Shown one piece after another: positions 1 to 8,482 of a stretch of DNA of 64,000 nt; the first letter of the stretch is position 1, and the number at the start of each line of letters is the position of its first letter. The notes under the pieces were generated by a model. That model saw only the letters and a list, made by a program, of their open reading frames with translations. It ran no database searches and was not told the origin of the DNA. Position numbers and translations under genes: made by a program. This stretch comes from an uncultured Lachnospiraceae bacterium (lineage in GTDB: Bacteria > Bacillota > Clostridia > Lachnospirales > Lachnospiraceae): assembly GCA_947567595.1 (NCBI GenBank), contig CANOMQ010000011.1, forward strand, positions 43,741-107,740. Direction: 5' to 3'.

Positions 1-1
1 C

Positions 2-3000
2 GTGGCGTTACGATCGCAGCTTGACAATATTTTGTTTGACGGCGCGGCGGTGGACAGCCTTGCGGCGGACAATGTTTCGCGGGCGGTCAAAAGCCGTCAG
101 AATAAAATACGGGGGCTGCTTGTCGGAAACGGCAACACGTTTTTGGAGAAAGCGTATTACGCCGTGACAGGCGACACGATTACGAAATCCCAGACGGACG
201 CGCCGTCGGACGAAGCGCAGGATACGCTCAACACATGGAAGCGGACGCCGTTTGGGGAAATGGGCTACAATGTGGTGATTTACGACGCAGGTGAAACGCC
301 GCAAAATAGTGAAAGCAACCGTCTGATTTTTGGCGACGGGGGTGCGCAGCCTGTTGAAACGCTGGAAAACGTGGTGCTTGACATGACGGACTGCGATTTG
401 ACGGCGGGGCTTGCGGGTTTTACAATCGGTGTGAACAAAGCGTACTGCTTTGCGCTGCCGGAGGGTGCGCAGGGCTTTTTGGAGTACGACGGAAAGTGCG
501 TCGGCTACTACGGCGAGCGGGACGGCAGGAAGGAAGTGGTCGTTGGGTTTGATGTGCGGGAATCCGATTTTCCGCTGCGCGCGGAGTTTCCGATTTTTTT
601 GGCAAATGCGATGATTTACCTCTCCGACACGTCTTGGCTTGCAACAAATGTTTATTATGCGGGTGAGGAAATCGCCTTGCAGCCGTGGGCGGAGCTGGAC
701 AGGACGCGGTTTGAAAGCCGTCCGGCGAAGGCAGGGCTGTATTCGCTTGGAAATGGGGAGGAGCAAGAGCTTTATGTGGTGCGTTTTCAGACGGCGACGG
801 AGTCTGACGGCAGGGTGACGGCGGAGTCGGTCGGCGGTTCGGGGGAAGTGCGCCTGCAAAAGGTGAAGCAGACGCTGCGCAATGTATTTTTGCTGCTTGC
901 GCTGTTGCTTTTGGTCGCGGAGTGGATTGTTTATGTGCGCCAAATGCGTTATCGTGGGAAATTTTACCTTGTGGTACGCGGGATAGTGCTGCTTTGCGTG
1001 TTGCTTGCGCTGTTTGGCATTACGTTCAAAAAGGGCAGCTCTCAGACGGCGACGGTGTTTGTCGTGGATTTGTCGAACAGCAACGCGGAGCATTTGGAGG
1101 GCATGGAGCGGTATTTGCAGGAGACAGTCGGCAAAATGCCTGCGGGAAATGTTTACGGGATTGTGACGTTTGGAAAAAATACGCTGGTGGAGCAGTTTTT
1201 AACAGATGGTCGGCATTACGGGGGGCTGATGACGCTGCCGGAGAAGGCGGCGACGAACTTTGAGGACGCCATTTCCAAAGCGCTGACACTGCTTTCGGGC
1301 GATTACAGAAAACGGCTTGTGGTGCTGACAGACGGCAAGGAAACGCGCGGAGATGTTCAGAACATGGCGCAGGCGCTCACGGCAAGTCAGGCGGAGTTTC
1401 TCACACTATTATACGAGAATGCGCAGACGCCCGACGCGTATATTGACAATGTCATGCTTCCGTCGTATCTGCACCCGAATGACAAATATTCGATTACGGT
1501 GCTTGTGGAGAGCAACTATGACACGGACGCGGTGATTGCGCTTTACAACGGGAGTAGTCAGACGGCGGCAAACAGCGTGCACTTAAATAAAGGAAGCAAC
1601 CGCTTTGCGTTCAGCGCGCAGGTTGAGAACGGTGCGCAAGGCGGCGCGATGGAAAATCTGCGCGTGCAGGTTCAGGCGCAGGGTGATACCTGTCCGGAAA
1701 ATGACACGTTCAGCGCATATTCCGTTGTGGAGGCGGCGCCGAAAATCCTTGTCATTTCGGGGCGCGATACAAATGTTTCGGGCTTTGCGTCCGTGTTGGG
1801 TGCGGCGGGCTGTGATTACAGTGTTGTTTCCGCGTTGAACGCGCCGGACAGTATCAACGCGATGCTGGATTACAAGTCGATTATTTTGGTGGACACTTAT
1901 ATTGATGATTTGCCGATTGGCTTTTTGGAAAATTTGGAAACGTATGTAAAGGATTACGGCTGTGGTTTCATCTGCTGTGGCGGTGAGGACAGCTTTGCGC
2001 TTGGCGGTTATCGGGATACACCGCTGGAAACGGTGCTGCCTGTCGATATGCAGCTTCGCAGTGCAAACGAAATTCCTTCGATGGCAATGGTGATGGTGAT
2101 TGACCATTCGGGCAGTATGAGCGGTGCGCTGGACGGTTCGGGCATTACGAATTTGGACATCGCAATCCGCGCGGCGACGGTGGCGGCGGATAATCTGCGC
2201 GATGAGGATTATGTCGGCGTACTGACGTTCGATGACAAATATACGTGGCAGGTGGAATTAAAGAAGGCGGACGACAAAACGGCGGTCAAGGACGCGATTA
2301 AGCAGATTGCCGAGGGGGGCGGGACGACGATTAAGCCCGCGCTCGCGGAGGCGTGCAAGGTGCTTGCGGACTGCGACGCGTCGGTGAAGCATGTGGTGCT
2401 TTTGACGGACGGCATGGGGGAGACGGACAACTATGACGACGTGGTGGGCGACTACACGGCAAACGGCATTACGCTCTCGACGGTGGCGGTCGGGGACGGC
2501 TCGGACACGCGTCTTTTGAAAAAACTGGCGGACAACTGTGGTGGGCGGTATTATTATTCGGACATTTCAACGGATATTCCGAAGATTTTCGCGCAGGAGG
2601 TGTTCTTGGGCGGCGATAGCTATATCCAAAACGGCGTTTTTTCGCTTGCGGTGCGCAGCGGTCATGAGCTGACGCGCGACTTGTTTGCAGAGGGCTGGCC
2701 TGCGCTTTACGGGTATGTTGCGTCCACGCCGAAAACGGCGTCCAATCCGGTGATTGTTTCCGCGGATAAGGAAGATCCGATTTTGACGGTGTGGCAGTAC
2801 GGTCTTGGCAGGACGGCGGCTTGGAACAGCGATGTTACGGGCGAATGGAGCGGCGCATTTGCGGGACAGGACGATTATGTGCAGCTTTGGAAGCGTGTTG
2901 TGGATTACGCGACGGGTAATGCCGATATGGGCGAGGATAGTGTGAATGTGGTGACGGCGGGCGAGCAGACGGAGGTTGTTTATCAGACGGGCGATTACGG

Positions 3001-3640
3001 GAGCGGGACAGAAATCCTTGTGACGGTGATTGGACCCGACGGGGAGAGCAGCGAGGAAAAATTGCACGCCACGGCGCCGGGAAAATATGCGGCGGAAATT
3101 GCCACACCGCAGACCGGATTATACCATTTTAATATCCGGCGCACGGAAAGTGGCGATATTCAGAGCTACATGACGACTGCGGCGGCGGTGCAGTTTTCCG
3201 ATGAGTATAAATTTGACGTGAGCACGGCGGCATATCTGCGGTTTGTGGAGCAGTATGGGAAGGTGATTACGGAGCAGGACGAGGTTTGGACGCGCATTTC
3301 GGCGCAGACGAAGGAGCGGTATCCGCTGACGAATTTGCTGACGGCGCTTGCGATTTGTCTGTTTTTGGCAGATGTGGCAATGCGGCGGTTCCAGTATGTG
3401 CCCCAAATGATTACCGTGGGCGGAAAAAGGCATAAGAAGGCGGAAGAAACGGCTGATAAGAAACCGGAAGAATGCCCACCGCAGACAGTGGAGCAGCCTG
3501 CGGAAACGGCAGCGGGGAAAGACTCCGAAAGTGTGCCCCAAAAGGCGAAAAAACAGAAACGGACGAAAAAAGCGAAGCAGTCCGAGCAGGTGTTGGATAC
3601 TTCGCAGTTGCTGAAGAAGAAAGATGAGCGGAAGGTTTAG
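2..3640 (+). CDS. Large membrane protein with two von Willebrand A domains (5' end cut by window)
   Basis: The reading frame is open to the window edge, so the apparent GTG start at base 2 is probably internal and the N-terminus is missing. Visible parts: an extracytoplasmic beta-rich region (about 1-290), two membrane helices (about 295-315 and 323-343), a first VWA domain with a D-x-S-x-S metal site at D356, a glutamine-amidotransferase-like segment (about 585-690), a second VWA domain with a classical D701-H-S-G-S site, another membrane helix near 1110-1125 and a Lys/Glu-rich cytoplasmic tail. The layout resembles BatA-like and glutamine-amidotransferase-like VWA membrane proteins, which usually lie in MoxR/DUF58 operons; such partners would be left of the window. 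Function is inferred only as metal-dependent protein binding at the cell surface. Confidence 0.8.
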   Translation: MALRSQLDNILFDGAAVDSLAADNVSRAVKSRQNKIRGLLVGNGNTFLEKAYYAVTGDTITKSQTDAPSDEAQDTLNTWKRTPFGEMGYNVVIYDAGETPQNSESNRLIFGDGGAQPVETLENVVLDMTDCDLTAGLAGFTIGVNKAYCFALPEGAQGFLEYDGKCVGYYGERDGRKEVVVGFDVRESDFPLRAEFPIFLANAMIYLSDTSWLATNVYYAGEEIALQPWAELDRTRFESRPAKAGLYSLGNGEEQELYVVRFQTATESDGRVTAESVGGSGEVRLQKVKQTLRNVFLLLALLLLVAEWIVYVRQMRYRGKFYLVVRGIVLLCVLLALFGITFKKGSSQTATVFVVDLSNSNAEHLEGMERYLQETVGKMPAGNVYGIVTFGKNTLVEQFLTDGRHYGGLMTLPEKAATNFEDAISKALTLLSGDYRKRLVVLTDGKETRGDVQNMAQALTASQAEFLTLLYENAQTPDAYIDNVMLPSYLHPNDKYSITVLVESNYDTDAVIALYNGSSQTAANSVHLNKGSNRFAFSAQVENGAQGGAMENLRVQVQAQGDTCPENDTFSAYSVVEAAPKILVISGRDTNVSGFASVLGAAGCDYSVVSALNAPDSINAMLDYKSIILVDTYIDDLPIGFLENLETYVKDYGCGFICCGGEDSFALGGYRDTPLETVLPVDMQLRSANEIPSMAMVMVIDHSGSMSGALDGSGITNLDIAIRAATVAADNLRDEDYVGVLTFDDKYTWQVELKKADDKTAVKDAIKQIAEGGGTTIKPALAEACKVLADCDASVKHVVLLTDGMGETDNYDDVVGDYTANGITLSTVAVGDGSDTRLLKKLADNCGGRYYYSDISTDIPKIFAQEVFLGGDSYIQNGVFSLAVRSGHELTRDLFAEGWPALYGYVASTPKTASNPVIVSADKEDPILTVWQYGLGRTAAWNSDVTGEWSGAFAGQDDYVQLWKRVVDYATGNADMGEDSVNVVTAGEQTEVVYQTGDYGSGTEILVTVIGPDGESSEEKLHATAPGKYAAEIATPQTGLYHFNIRRTESGDIQSYMTTAAAVQFSDEYKFDVSTAAYLRFVEQYGKVITEQDEVWTRISAQTKERYPLTNLLTALAICLFLADVAMRRFQYVPQMITVGGKRHKKAEETADKKPEECPPQTVEQPAETAAGKDSESVPQKAKKQKRTKKAKQSEQVLDTSQLLKKKDERKV

Positions 3641-3661
3641 GCAGTATGAGCACTTGTGTTT

Positions 3662-3688
3662 TTGACAAGGGTATATTATAGTTACAAT
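3662..3688 (+). promoter_or_regulatory. Possible promoter for the Uma2 pair
   Basis: TTGACA at 3662-3667 and TACAAT at 3683-3688 are separated by only 15 bp, shorter than ideal. An AGGAGG ribosome site follows at 3702-3707. It lies in the gap after the VWA gene and before the first Uma2 gene. Confidence 0.35.
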
Positions 3689-3717
3689 ATAAAGCGGATT
3701 TAGGAGGTGGCGTGACA

Positions 3718-4233
3718 ATGGATTTAAATTTACAAATAACAGATATGGCAGGCGCACGACCGGAGCATTCGACTGTTATCGTGAATTTTGTTTCTGCGGT
3801 GCGAAAGCAGCTGCGCAACAGCACTTGCTATGTTTTTTCTGACAATGTGCAATACAGGTGGCATACGAAAAATGGTGAGGAAAAAACAGTCATGCCTGAC
3901 GCGTCCATAAATTGCCGCGTGAAATCAAGGCGCGGCAATACGTTTATTGACGCTCCGCGCTTTGTGATGGAGGTTTTATCGCAGTCAACAGAAAAATTTG
4001 ACCGTACGGAAAAAAAGGAAATTTACAGGGAACAGGAGATTGACGAATATTGGATTGTTGACTGGCAAAAAAAGCAGGTTGAGATTTACAATCTTGATTA
4101 CGATGAAGAACAGAATCCGCAGTATTATTTGTGGAAGGTAGTATCTGAGGAAAATAAGGAAGAACTGAAAATTGTTCATTTTCCGAATATAGCGATTACG
4201 TTTGATGAATTGTTTGAGGAAGTGGATTTGTAG
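3718..4233 (+). CDS. Uma2 family (DUF820-like) PD-(D/E)XK nuclease-fold protein, copy 1
   Basis: A 171-residue protein with the Uma2/DUF820 hallmarks: a P-D-A-S strand near residue 60, then the block R-F-V-M-E-V-L-S, S-T-E, Y-R-E, and E-Y-W-I-V-D, which carries the PD-(D/E)XK acidic residues. The family is widespread, usually of unknown role, and inferred to be nuclease-like. The ATG at 3718 is 10 bp from AGGAGG; an in-frame GTG at 3712 is only 4 bp away and less likely. The next gene is a clear paralogue in tandem. Confidence 0.85.
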   Translation: MDLNLQITDMAGARPEHSTVIVNFVSAVRKQLRNSTCYVFSDNVQYRWHTKNGEEKTVMPDASINCRVKSRRGNTFIDAPRFVMEVLSQSTEKFDRTEKKEIYREQEIDEYWIVDWQKKQVEIYNLDYDEEQNPQYYLWKVVSEENKEELKIVHFPNIAITFDELFEEVDL

Positions 4234-4313
4234 ATTGTATCATGTTTTGTGGCATTATGCCTGCCAAATGGGTGTAATTTTACCATAATAGCAATTGAGA
4301 GAAGGTGAACGTG

Positions 4314-4814
4314 ATGAATACAGTACCAATAGAAGATATGAGCAAAACATACCTTGAGCATTCGATGGTCATTTACAATTTTGTCATTAAAATCGGAAAT
4401 CAAATCAAAGACAGTTTGTGCCGTGTATTTGGTGATAGTGTTCAATATCAATGGCGGGAAAACGATGATAAAATAGTGATACCAGATGTCTCCATTATCT
4501 GTAATATGAGAGACAGGAAAAATGTGTCTTTTACAGGTATTCCGCGTTTTGTGATGGAGGTTTTGTCAGACTCCACCGAAGCGTACGACCGCAATGAAAA
4601 AATGCAGATATATTGTAAGGTCGGCGTATCAGAATACTGGATTGCGGATTGGAGAAAGAAGCAGGTGGAGATATACCTGTTTGACTGGAATGAAGATGAT
4701 ACGGGGTATGCGTATCTTTATAAAACCGTTTCGGAAACAAATAAGGAAGAACTGCAGCTTGTTATGTTTCCGAATTTCAAAATTACGTTTGATGAATTAT
4801 TTGATATGGAATAA
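4314..4814 (+). CDS. Uma2 family (DUF820-like) PD-(D/E)XK nuclease-fold protein, copy 2
   Basis: A 166-residue paralogue of the gene just upstream. It shares the N-terminal L-E-H-S motif, the I-P-D-V-S strand, R-F-V-M-E-V-L-S-D-S-T and E-Y-W-I-A-D, and an almost identical C-terminus (F-P-N-F-K-I-T-F-D-E-L-F). The ATG at 4314 has AGAAGG 8 bp upstream; a GTG at 4305 is in frame but overlaps the ribosome site. The tandem pair reflects local duplication followed by divergence. Role unknown beyond the nuclease-like fold. Confidence 0.85.
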   Translation: MNTVPIEDMSKTYLEHSMVIYNFVIKIGNQIKDSLCRVFGDSVQYQWRENDDKIVIPDVSIICNMRDRKNVSFTGIPRFVMEVLSDSTEAYDRNEKMQIYCKVGVSEYWIADWRKKQVEIYLFDWNEDDTGYAYLYKTVSETNKEELQLVMFPNFKITFDELFDME

Positions 4815-4820
4815 GCGTTT

Positions 4821-5270
4821 CTACGCATTTACCATTCGCTGCCTTTTTTGCGCAGCTATCAGCATATTGCGTAAATCATCGTCAATTTCAATCAGCTTTA
4901 TTTCAATCCCAAATTGATGGATACACTCTGAAAGAACGGATGAACCCTCAAGGTGCATTCGTTCTTTCTCGTCACACACAACAATAATTTTCCGATAGGT
5001 TTTGTGTTCTAACTTTTCCAGCAGGAGCATTTTCAAAATGTCGTTTGCAATCTTGTTATCCTGCGCCTTTTTCGGCTTTCCGATATGGGAGAAAATTTCG
5101 CCGATAATGGCGTTTTTCCTTGAATAAAAATCCGGCTGCATAAATGTTGCGCCGATAGGGATTTTTTCGTTTGCCCTGATGTCTTGGTTCAGCCATTGCC
5201 TTACTTTCTCAAAGAGAATACGCTCCGCCATTTGCTGTTCGGTGGAATTTGAGTTTTGGGAATTGGTCAT
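4821..5270 (-). CDS. Conserved hypothetical protein, possibly nuclease-like
   Basis: A 149-residue soluble protein that I cannot assign to a named family. The middle holds P-D-F-Y-S-R-K, then G-E-I-F-S-H-I-G-K-P and Q-D-N-K-I-A-N-D, an order of acidic residues, E and Q-x-x-K that would fit a restriction-endonuclease-like fold; this is only a suggestion. The start ATG overlaps the TGA of the truncated PIN toxin remnant immediately upstream, and its ribosome site GGAGG lies inside that remnant. It converges on the Uma2 gene, with only 6 bp between the stops. Confidence 0.6.
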   Translation of the reverse strand: MTNSQNSNSTEQQMAERILFEKVRQWLNQDIRANEKIPIGATFMQPDFYSRKNAIIGEIFSHIGKPKKAQDNKIANDILKMLLLEKLEHKTYRKIIVVCDEKERMHLEGSSVLSECIHQFGIEIKLIEIDDDLRNMLIAAQKRQRMVNA

Positions 5271-5338
5271 AGTGCAGCCTCCAAATATCCTGCTTTTAAT
5301 AGGGAAATAATCGGTGTCGTATCTGAAATTACAATCAT
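5267..5338 (-). pseudogene. N-terminal remnant (23 codons) of a DUF3368/PIN-like toxin
   Basis: The frame starts with an ATG at 5338 overlapping the stop of the UPF0175 antitoxin by the usual ATGA. It reads M-I-V-I-S-D-T-T-P-I-I-S-L-L-K-A-G-Y-L-E and three more residues, then stops. This is the canonical start of DUF3368 toxins, including the first PIN acidic residue. Full-length members are about 150 residues, so over 80% of the toxin is gone. Confidence 0.75.
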
Positions 5339-5610
5339 GCCAATGTTCCTTTCAGATAATCAATCATAGCCAATTCCTCATCAATTTCGTCGTCTGTCAA
5401 TTCGATATAGGGCAGCCCGAGATTTCCGTATAATGTAATTAAATCCATTTTAAAAATGCCGAGTATTTCCGCTGCCTTGCCATGCGATATGGTTCCCTGT
5501 TTGATGTACGGATACAGTATCATAGCGTTCCGCTTCAATTCATCTTCTTTGTTGGACGGCTTTGCAAAAGCTATCATTTCGTCGGGAAATTCCATTTTGA
5601 TTGTGGTCAT
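5335..5610 (-). CDS. UPF0175 family antitoxin
   Basis: A 91-residue protein with the UPF0175 signature: L-Y-P-Y-I-K-Q-G-T-I-S followed by G-K-A-A-E-I-L-G-I, a short helix-turn-helix, then L-Y-G-N-L-G-L-P-Y. The family acts as the antitoxin for DUF3368 PIN-like toxins and is normally cotranscribed with them. Here the downstream toxin is reduced to 23 codons, so the antitoxin is an orphan. Full length for the family and no internal damage seen. Confidence 0.85.
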   Translation of the reverse strand: MTTIKMEFPDEMIAFAKPSNKEDELKRNAMILYPYIKQGTISHGKAAEILGIFKMDLITLYGNLGLPYIELTDDEIDEELAMIDYLKGTLA

Positions 5611-5778
5611 AATACCGTTCCTCTTCTTAAAATTATCAATTCAAATCATTGCTTTCTCTACCGCATATTCTACCACAGTTCCAACAATTTTACCATTACA
5701 TTCCGAATGAAAAAAATTTAAAATCGTAAGTTATCAATAATATGCTGTATAATATTTCGTTAAAGGAAGGGTATTTCT

Positions 5779-6027
5779 ATGGCAAGCATATTACCGGTAT
5801 CAGATTTAAGAAATTATAATGAAGTTTTGAAAAATTGTCAAATTGGGGAGCCTGTGTTTCTGACAAAAAATGGCAGGGGAAGGTTTGTGGTAATGGATAT
5901 TGAAGATTATGAGCGGGAGAAAGCGGAAAAAAGGCTGCTGGAGAAACTGCATGAGGCAGAGGAGGCTGTAAAAGATGGAATGGGCTGGCTGACGATGGAA
6001 GAACTGAAAGCTGAGGTTGGAGAGTAG
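5779..6027 (+). CDS. Phd/YefM family antitoxin
   Basis: An 82-residue type II antitoxin. The N-terminal DNA-binding part (I-L-P-V-S-D-L-R-N-Y-N) and the segment E-P-V-F-L-T-K-N-G-R-G-R-F-V-V-M-D are typical of Phd/YefM, and the C-terminal half is the usual charged toxin-binding helix. An AAGGAAGG-like ribosome site precedes the ATG and a TATAAT lies at 5748-5753. The partner toxin gene begins 4 bp after the stop but is truncated. Confidence 0.9.
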   Translation: MASILPVSDLRNYNEVLKNCQIGEPVFLTKNGRGRFVVMDIEDYEREKAEKRLLEKLHEAEEAVKDGMGWLTMEELKAEVGE

Positions 6028-6031
6028 CTTT

Positions 6032-6085
6032 ATGATGAAATTGCGAATTAATCCTGTAGTGGTAAAGGACTTTAAAAACAAGTAA
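6032..6085 (+). pseudogene. N-terminal remnant (17 codons) of a RelE/ParE-type toxin
   Basis: A frame starting directly after the antitoxin reads M-M-K-L-R-I-N-P-V-V-V-K-D-F-K-N-K and stops at 6083. This is the typical N-terminus of RelE/ParE toxins (K-L-R-x-N-P-x-V-x-x-D-L-K), which normally run to about 90-100 residues. The sequence after the stop shows no continuation before the thiE gene on the other strand. Confidence 0.7.
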
Positions 6086-6119
6086 GAATTTTATTTGTCA
6101 TTTTCCAGTTGGGTGCTTT

Positions 6120-6755
6120 TTATGGGGGAGAATGTAAAAAAACGTTCTTCAGCTCCGTTGCCGCCCATGCAATATCGGGCTGCGCGATAATGGCGGAAAT
6201 GACCGCTATACCGTCAATTCCCATAGGGCGAAGCTGCGCCGCGTTTTCCTTGGAAATTCCGCCGATTGCGACAAGCGGCAGTAAGACGGATTGTCGGATT
6301 TTTAACAATTCGTCGATGGATACGGGCGTCGCGTCCGTTTTCGTTCTGCTTGGAAAAAGTGCGCCAACGCCAAGATAGTCTGCGCCTGCGCGCACGGCAT
6401 TCTGTGCCTCCTCGACACAGGTTACGGAGACGCCGAGAAGACGTTTCTGACCAAGCTGCTTTCGGGCAGCTTCGGCGGGGGTGTCGCTTTGCCCGATATG
6501 CACGCCTGCCGCGTTTACTGCGAGTGCAACGTCAATGCGGTCATTGATGATGAGGGGTACGTGGTATTTGTCGGTCACCGTTTTGATACTGCGCGCCAGT
6601 CGATAAAATTCGGGAAACGGGCAGTTTTTTTCTCGAAGCTGTATCATGGTACAGCCGCCGATGATCGCCTGCTCAACGGCGCGTTCCAGTGTATCCGTGC
6701 TCATGCGCAGCCGGTCGGTTACGAGGTAGAGGGTATAGTCAGGTGCTTGGTTCAT
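6120..6755 (-). CDS. thiE: Thiamine-phosphate synthase ThiE
   Basis: Couples HMP-pyrophosphate and the thiazole phosphate to give thiamine phosphate in the cytoplasm. The 211-residue protein has the TIM-barrel signatures L-Y-L-V-T-D-R, M-I-Q-L-R-E-K-N, I-I-N-D-R-I-D-V-A, G-V-H-I-G-Q-S-D, G-A-D-Y-L-G-V-G and V-A-I-G-G-I. The start at 6755 is chosen because GGAGG stands just upstream; the open frame extends further but lacks a ribosome site. It overlaps the end of thiD by 17 bp, so the two are translationally coupled in the TPP-controlled operon. Confidence 0.95.
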   Translation of the reverse strand: MNQAPDYTLYLVTDRLRMSTDTLERAVEQAIIGGCTMIQLREKNCPFPEFYRLARSIKTVTDKYHVPLIINDRIDVALAVNAAGVHIGQSDTPAEAARKQLGQKRLLGVSVTCVEEAQNAVRAGADYLGVGALFPSRTKTDATPVSIDELLKIRQSVLLPLVAIGGISKENAAQLRPMGIDGIAVISAIIAQPDIAWAATELKNVFLHSPP

Positions 6756-7569
6756 GGTCTGCCTCCGTTTCTTTGGGTAATCCGTTTTGATAAAGCTGCC
6801 AAAAATGGTGCGTCGGTCCACAGCCTGTTCCGATGTCAAGGGAATGCGCAATCGCCATTGTTACGTAAGCCTTTGCACGTTCGACTGCTTTGGGAAGACT
6901 TGCGCCTTTTGCAAGCTGCGCGGCAATCGCGGAGGAAAAGGTACAGCCTGTTCCGTGTGTATTTTTGGTGTCAATGCGGGCGGCGTCAAAGTGGTAGAGG
7001 CGTTCGCCGTCAAACAGGACATCGGTCGCGTTTTGGTGCGCGTGACCGCCTTTTATAACGACGGCTTTTGCGCCCAGCGCGTGGATTTTTCGAGCAGCCT
7101 GTTCCATGTCGGAAACGGACCCGATGGCTGTGCCGATGATTTGCTGCGCCTCGGGAATATTGGGTGTGAGCACATCGGCGAGTGGGAGAATGGTTTCAAT
7201 CAGTGCGCTGATTGAAACGGGTTCCATAAGCGGACAGCCGTTTTTGGCGTACATAACAGGGTCGATTACAATATTGGCGGGGCGGTAATTGCGCAGGCGT
7301 TCGGCAGTTGCCGCCATCGCGTCGGGTGAGGAAAGCATACCGATTTTAACGACGTCCGCGCCGATGTCCTCAAAAACGGCGTCAATCTGTTTGGCAATCA
7401 TATCAGGACGAATGGTTTGAATGTCGATGACTCTGCGTGTGTTTTCCGCCACGACTGCCGCAATGACGCTCATTCCGAATACGCCGTGTGCACTGAAGGT
7501 TTTTAAATCCGCCTGCACGCCTGCGCCGCCGCTGCAATCGGAGCCTGCAATGGTTAGTGCTGTTTTCAT
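6739..7569 (-). CDS. thiD: Hydroxymethylpyrimidine/phosphomethylpyrimidine kinase ThiD
   Basis: Phosphorylates HMP to HMP-P and HMP-PP, the pyrimidine donor for ThiE. The 276-residue ribokinase-fold protein opens with A-L-T-I-A-G-S-D-C-S-G-G-A-G-V-Q-A-D, has V-K-I-G-M-L and V-I-D-P-V-M in the middle, and carries the anion-hole and catalytic Asp motif near D-T-K-N-T-H-G-T-G-C-T-F-S-S-A. An AAAGGAGAA ribosome site precedes the ATG. It is the second gene of the operon, between tenA and thiE. Confidence 0.95.
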   Translation of the reverse strand: MKTALTIAGSDCSGGAGVQADLKTFSAHGVFGMSVIAAVVAENTRRVIDIQTIRPDMIAKQIDAVFEDIGADVVKIGMLSSPDAMAATAERLRNYRPANIVIDPVMYAKNGCPLMEPVSISALIETILPLADVLTPNIPEAQQIIGTAIGSVSDMEQAARKIHALGAKAVVIKGGHAHQNATDVLFDGERLYHFDAARIDTKNTHGTGCTFSSAIAAQLAKGASLPKAVERAKAYVTMAIAHSLDIGTGCGPTHHFWQLYQNGLPKETEADHEPST

Positions 7570-7596
7570 ATATTTAAGTTCTCCTTTCGGTTGTTT

Positions 7597-8271
7597 TTAA
7601 TCGGTTTTGTCTGTCGGTGGACAGGCGCGGTAGGTCATGTTCCAAAAATCGAGTTCCAAAAGGCTTGCCTGATAAAAAAGGCGGCGCAAGGCTTCCAGCT
7701 CTGATTTCGAACGGTTTTCACATTTGCGCTCCGCAAAGCTGCACCATTCTTTGCACTGTCCGGCGTAGAAATCGTCTGCGTAATCCATGATAAAATCCCG
7801 GTACTGCGATTGCCTGCTTTCGGGGGCGTCGGCGATTGTGCGGAAGATATAGCTGTAGCTGAGCATACAGGGGAGCGTTGACATTAAAATTTTGCAGTCG
7901 TCCTCGTATACTGCGGTTTCCGTCAGAAAATCAATGTAACGCTGTGTTTCCGGCAGCGGGGCGGTCTGTTCCGCGTCCTCCTGCGTTATGCCAAGCTGTG
8001 CGAGATAGTGTAGACGCACTGCGGATTCTGCGTCGGTGACAAAGCCTAGAAGGGTGTGGTAAATTTGGATATCTTTTAAGGTGGCGGCGCAGTAAATTGC
8101 TTTTCCGAATACGCGGGCATAGTGCTTGAGATAGAGGGAGTCCTGTATCATGTATTTCCGAAAATGTGTTTTGGGGAGCGTTCCGGTTTTTAGGTTTTGC
8201 ACAAACGGCGTGTCTGCGCATTTGTCCCAAATCGGGTAATTTTGTTGTAGTACGGATTTCATAAATGTCAT
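7597..8271 (-). CDS. tenA: Aminopyrimidine aminohydrolase / thiaminase II TenA
   Basis: TenA salvages degraded thiamine by hydrolysing aminopyrimidines to HMP, which ThiD then uses. The 224-residue all-helical protein shows the family marks F-R-K-Y-M-I-Q-D-S-L-Y-L near residue 40, Y-A-R-V-F-G, a C-M-L-S-Y active-site region, and Y-A-G-Q-C-K-E-W-C. AGGAGG 6 bp upstream supports the start at 8271; the open frame reaches to 8355 without a ribosome site and would run into the riboswitch terminator. First gene of tenA-thiD-thiE. thiM and de novo pathway genes are not in the window, so the locus looks dedicated to salvage. Confidence 0.93.
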   Translation of the reverse strand: MTFMKSVLQQNYPIWDKCADTPFVQNLKTGTLPKTHFRKYMIQDSLYLKHYARVFGKAIYCAATLKDIQIYHTLLGFVTDAESAVRLHYLAQLGITQEDAEQTAPLPETQRYIDFLTETAVYEDDCKILMSTLPCMLSYSYIFRTIADAPESRQSQYRDFIMDYADDFYAGQCKEWCSFAERKCENRSKSELEALRRLFYQASLLELDFWNMTYRACPPTDKTD

Positions 8272-8311
8272 GTTCTGCCTCCTGTTCTTTGGTGCAATGC
8301 CTATGTGCATG

Positions 8312-8346
8312 AAAAAAAGAGCCTCAGATAAAGTATGAAGCTCTTT
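8312..8346 (-). terminator. Riboswitch expression-platform terminator
   Basis: On the minus strand an 11-bp stem with one G-U pair (AAAGAGCTTCA paired with TGAGGCTCTTT) and a 9-nt loop is followed by a run of T. It lies between the TPP aptamer and tenA, where ligand-bound RNA would terminate. Confidence 0.85.
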
Positions 8347-8452
8347 CAGACGCAAAACGGCGTAAGAAATTGCTTCCCTACGCCGGTATTAGCCGACAGG
8401 TCGAGAGGTCAGGTGTTAGCCTTTTTCAACTTGTTCAGTTCCCTCGCAAACG
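8347..8452 (-). promoter_or_regulatory. TPP riboswitch (thi-box) aptamer
   Basis: The minus-strand leader of tenA contains a close match to the 3' half of the thi-box: ACCTG, then CGGCTAATACCGGCGTAGGGAA, with a closing P1 helix formed by TTGC near 8450 and GCAA near 8370. The CTGAGA element is degenerate (GGCTAACAC appears there). It sits between a good promoter and an intrinsic terminator in front of thiamine genes, which supports TPP-dependent premature termination. Confidence 0.8.
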
Positions 8453-8482
8453 TGTTTTAAGTGGTTATTTTGTTTTGATAAA

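Noticed and set aside
8-1093. Long open frame on the minus strand opposite the VWA gene
   Set aside because: It is Arg/His-rich without domain character and mirrors the high-GC third positions of the real plus-strand gene.
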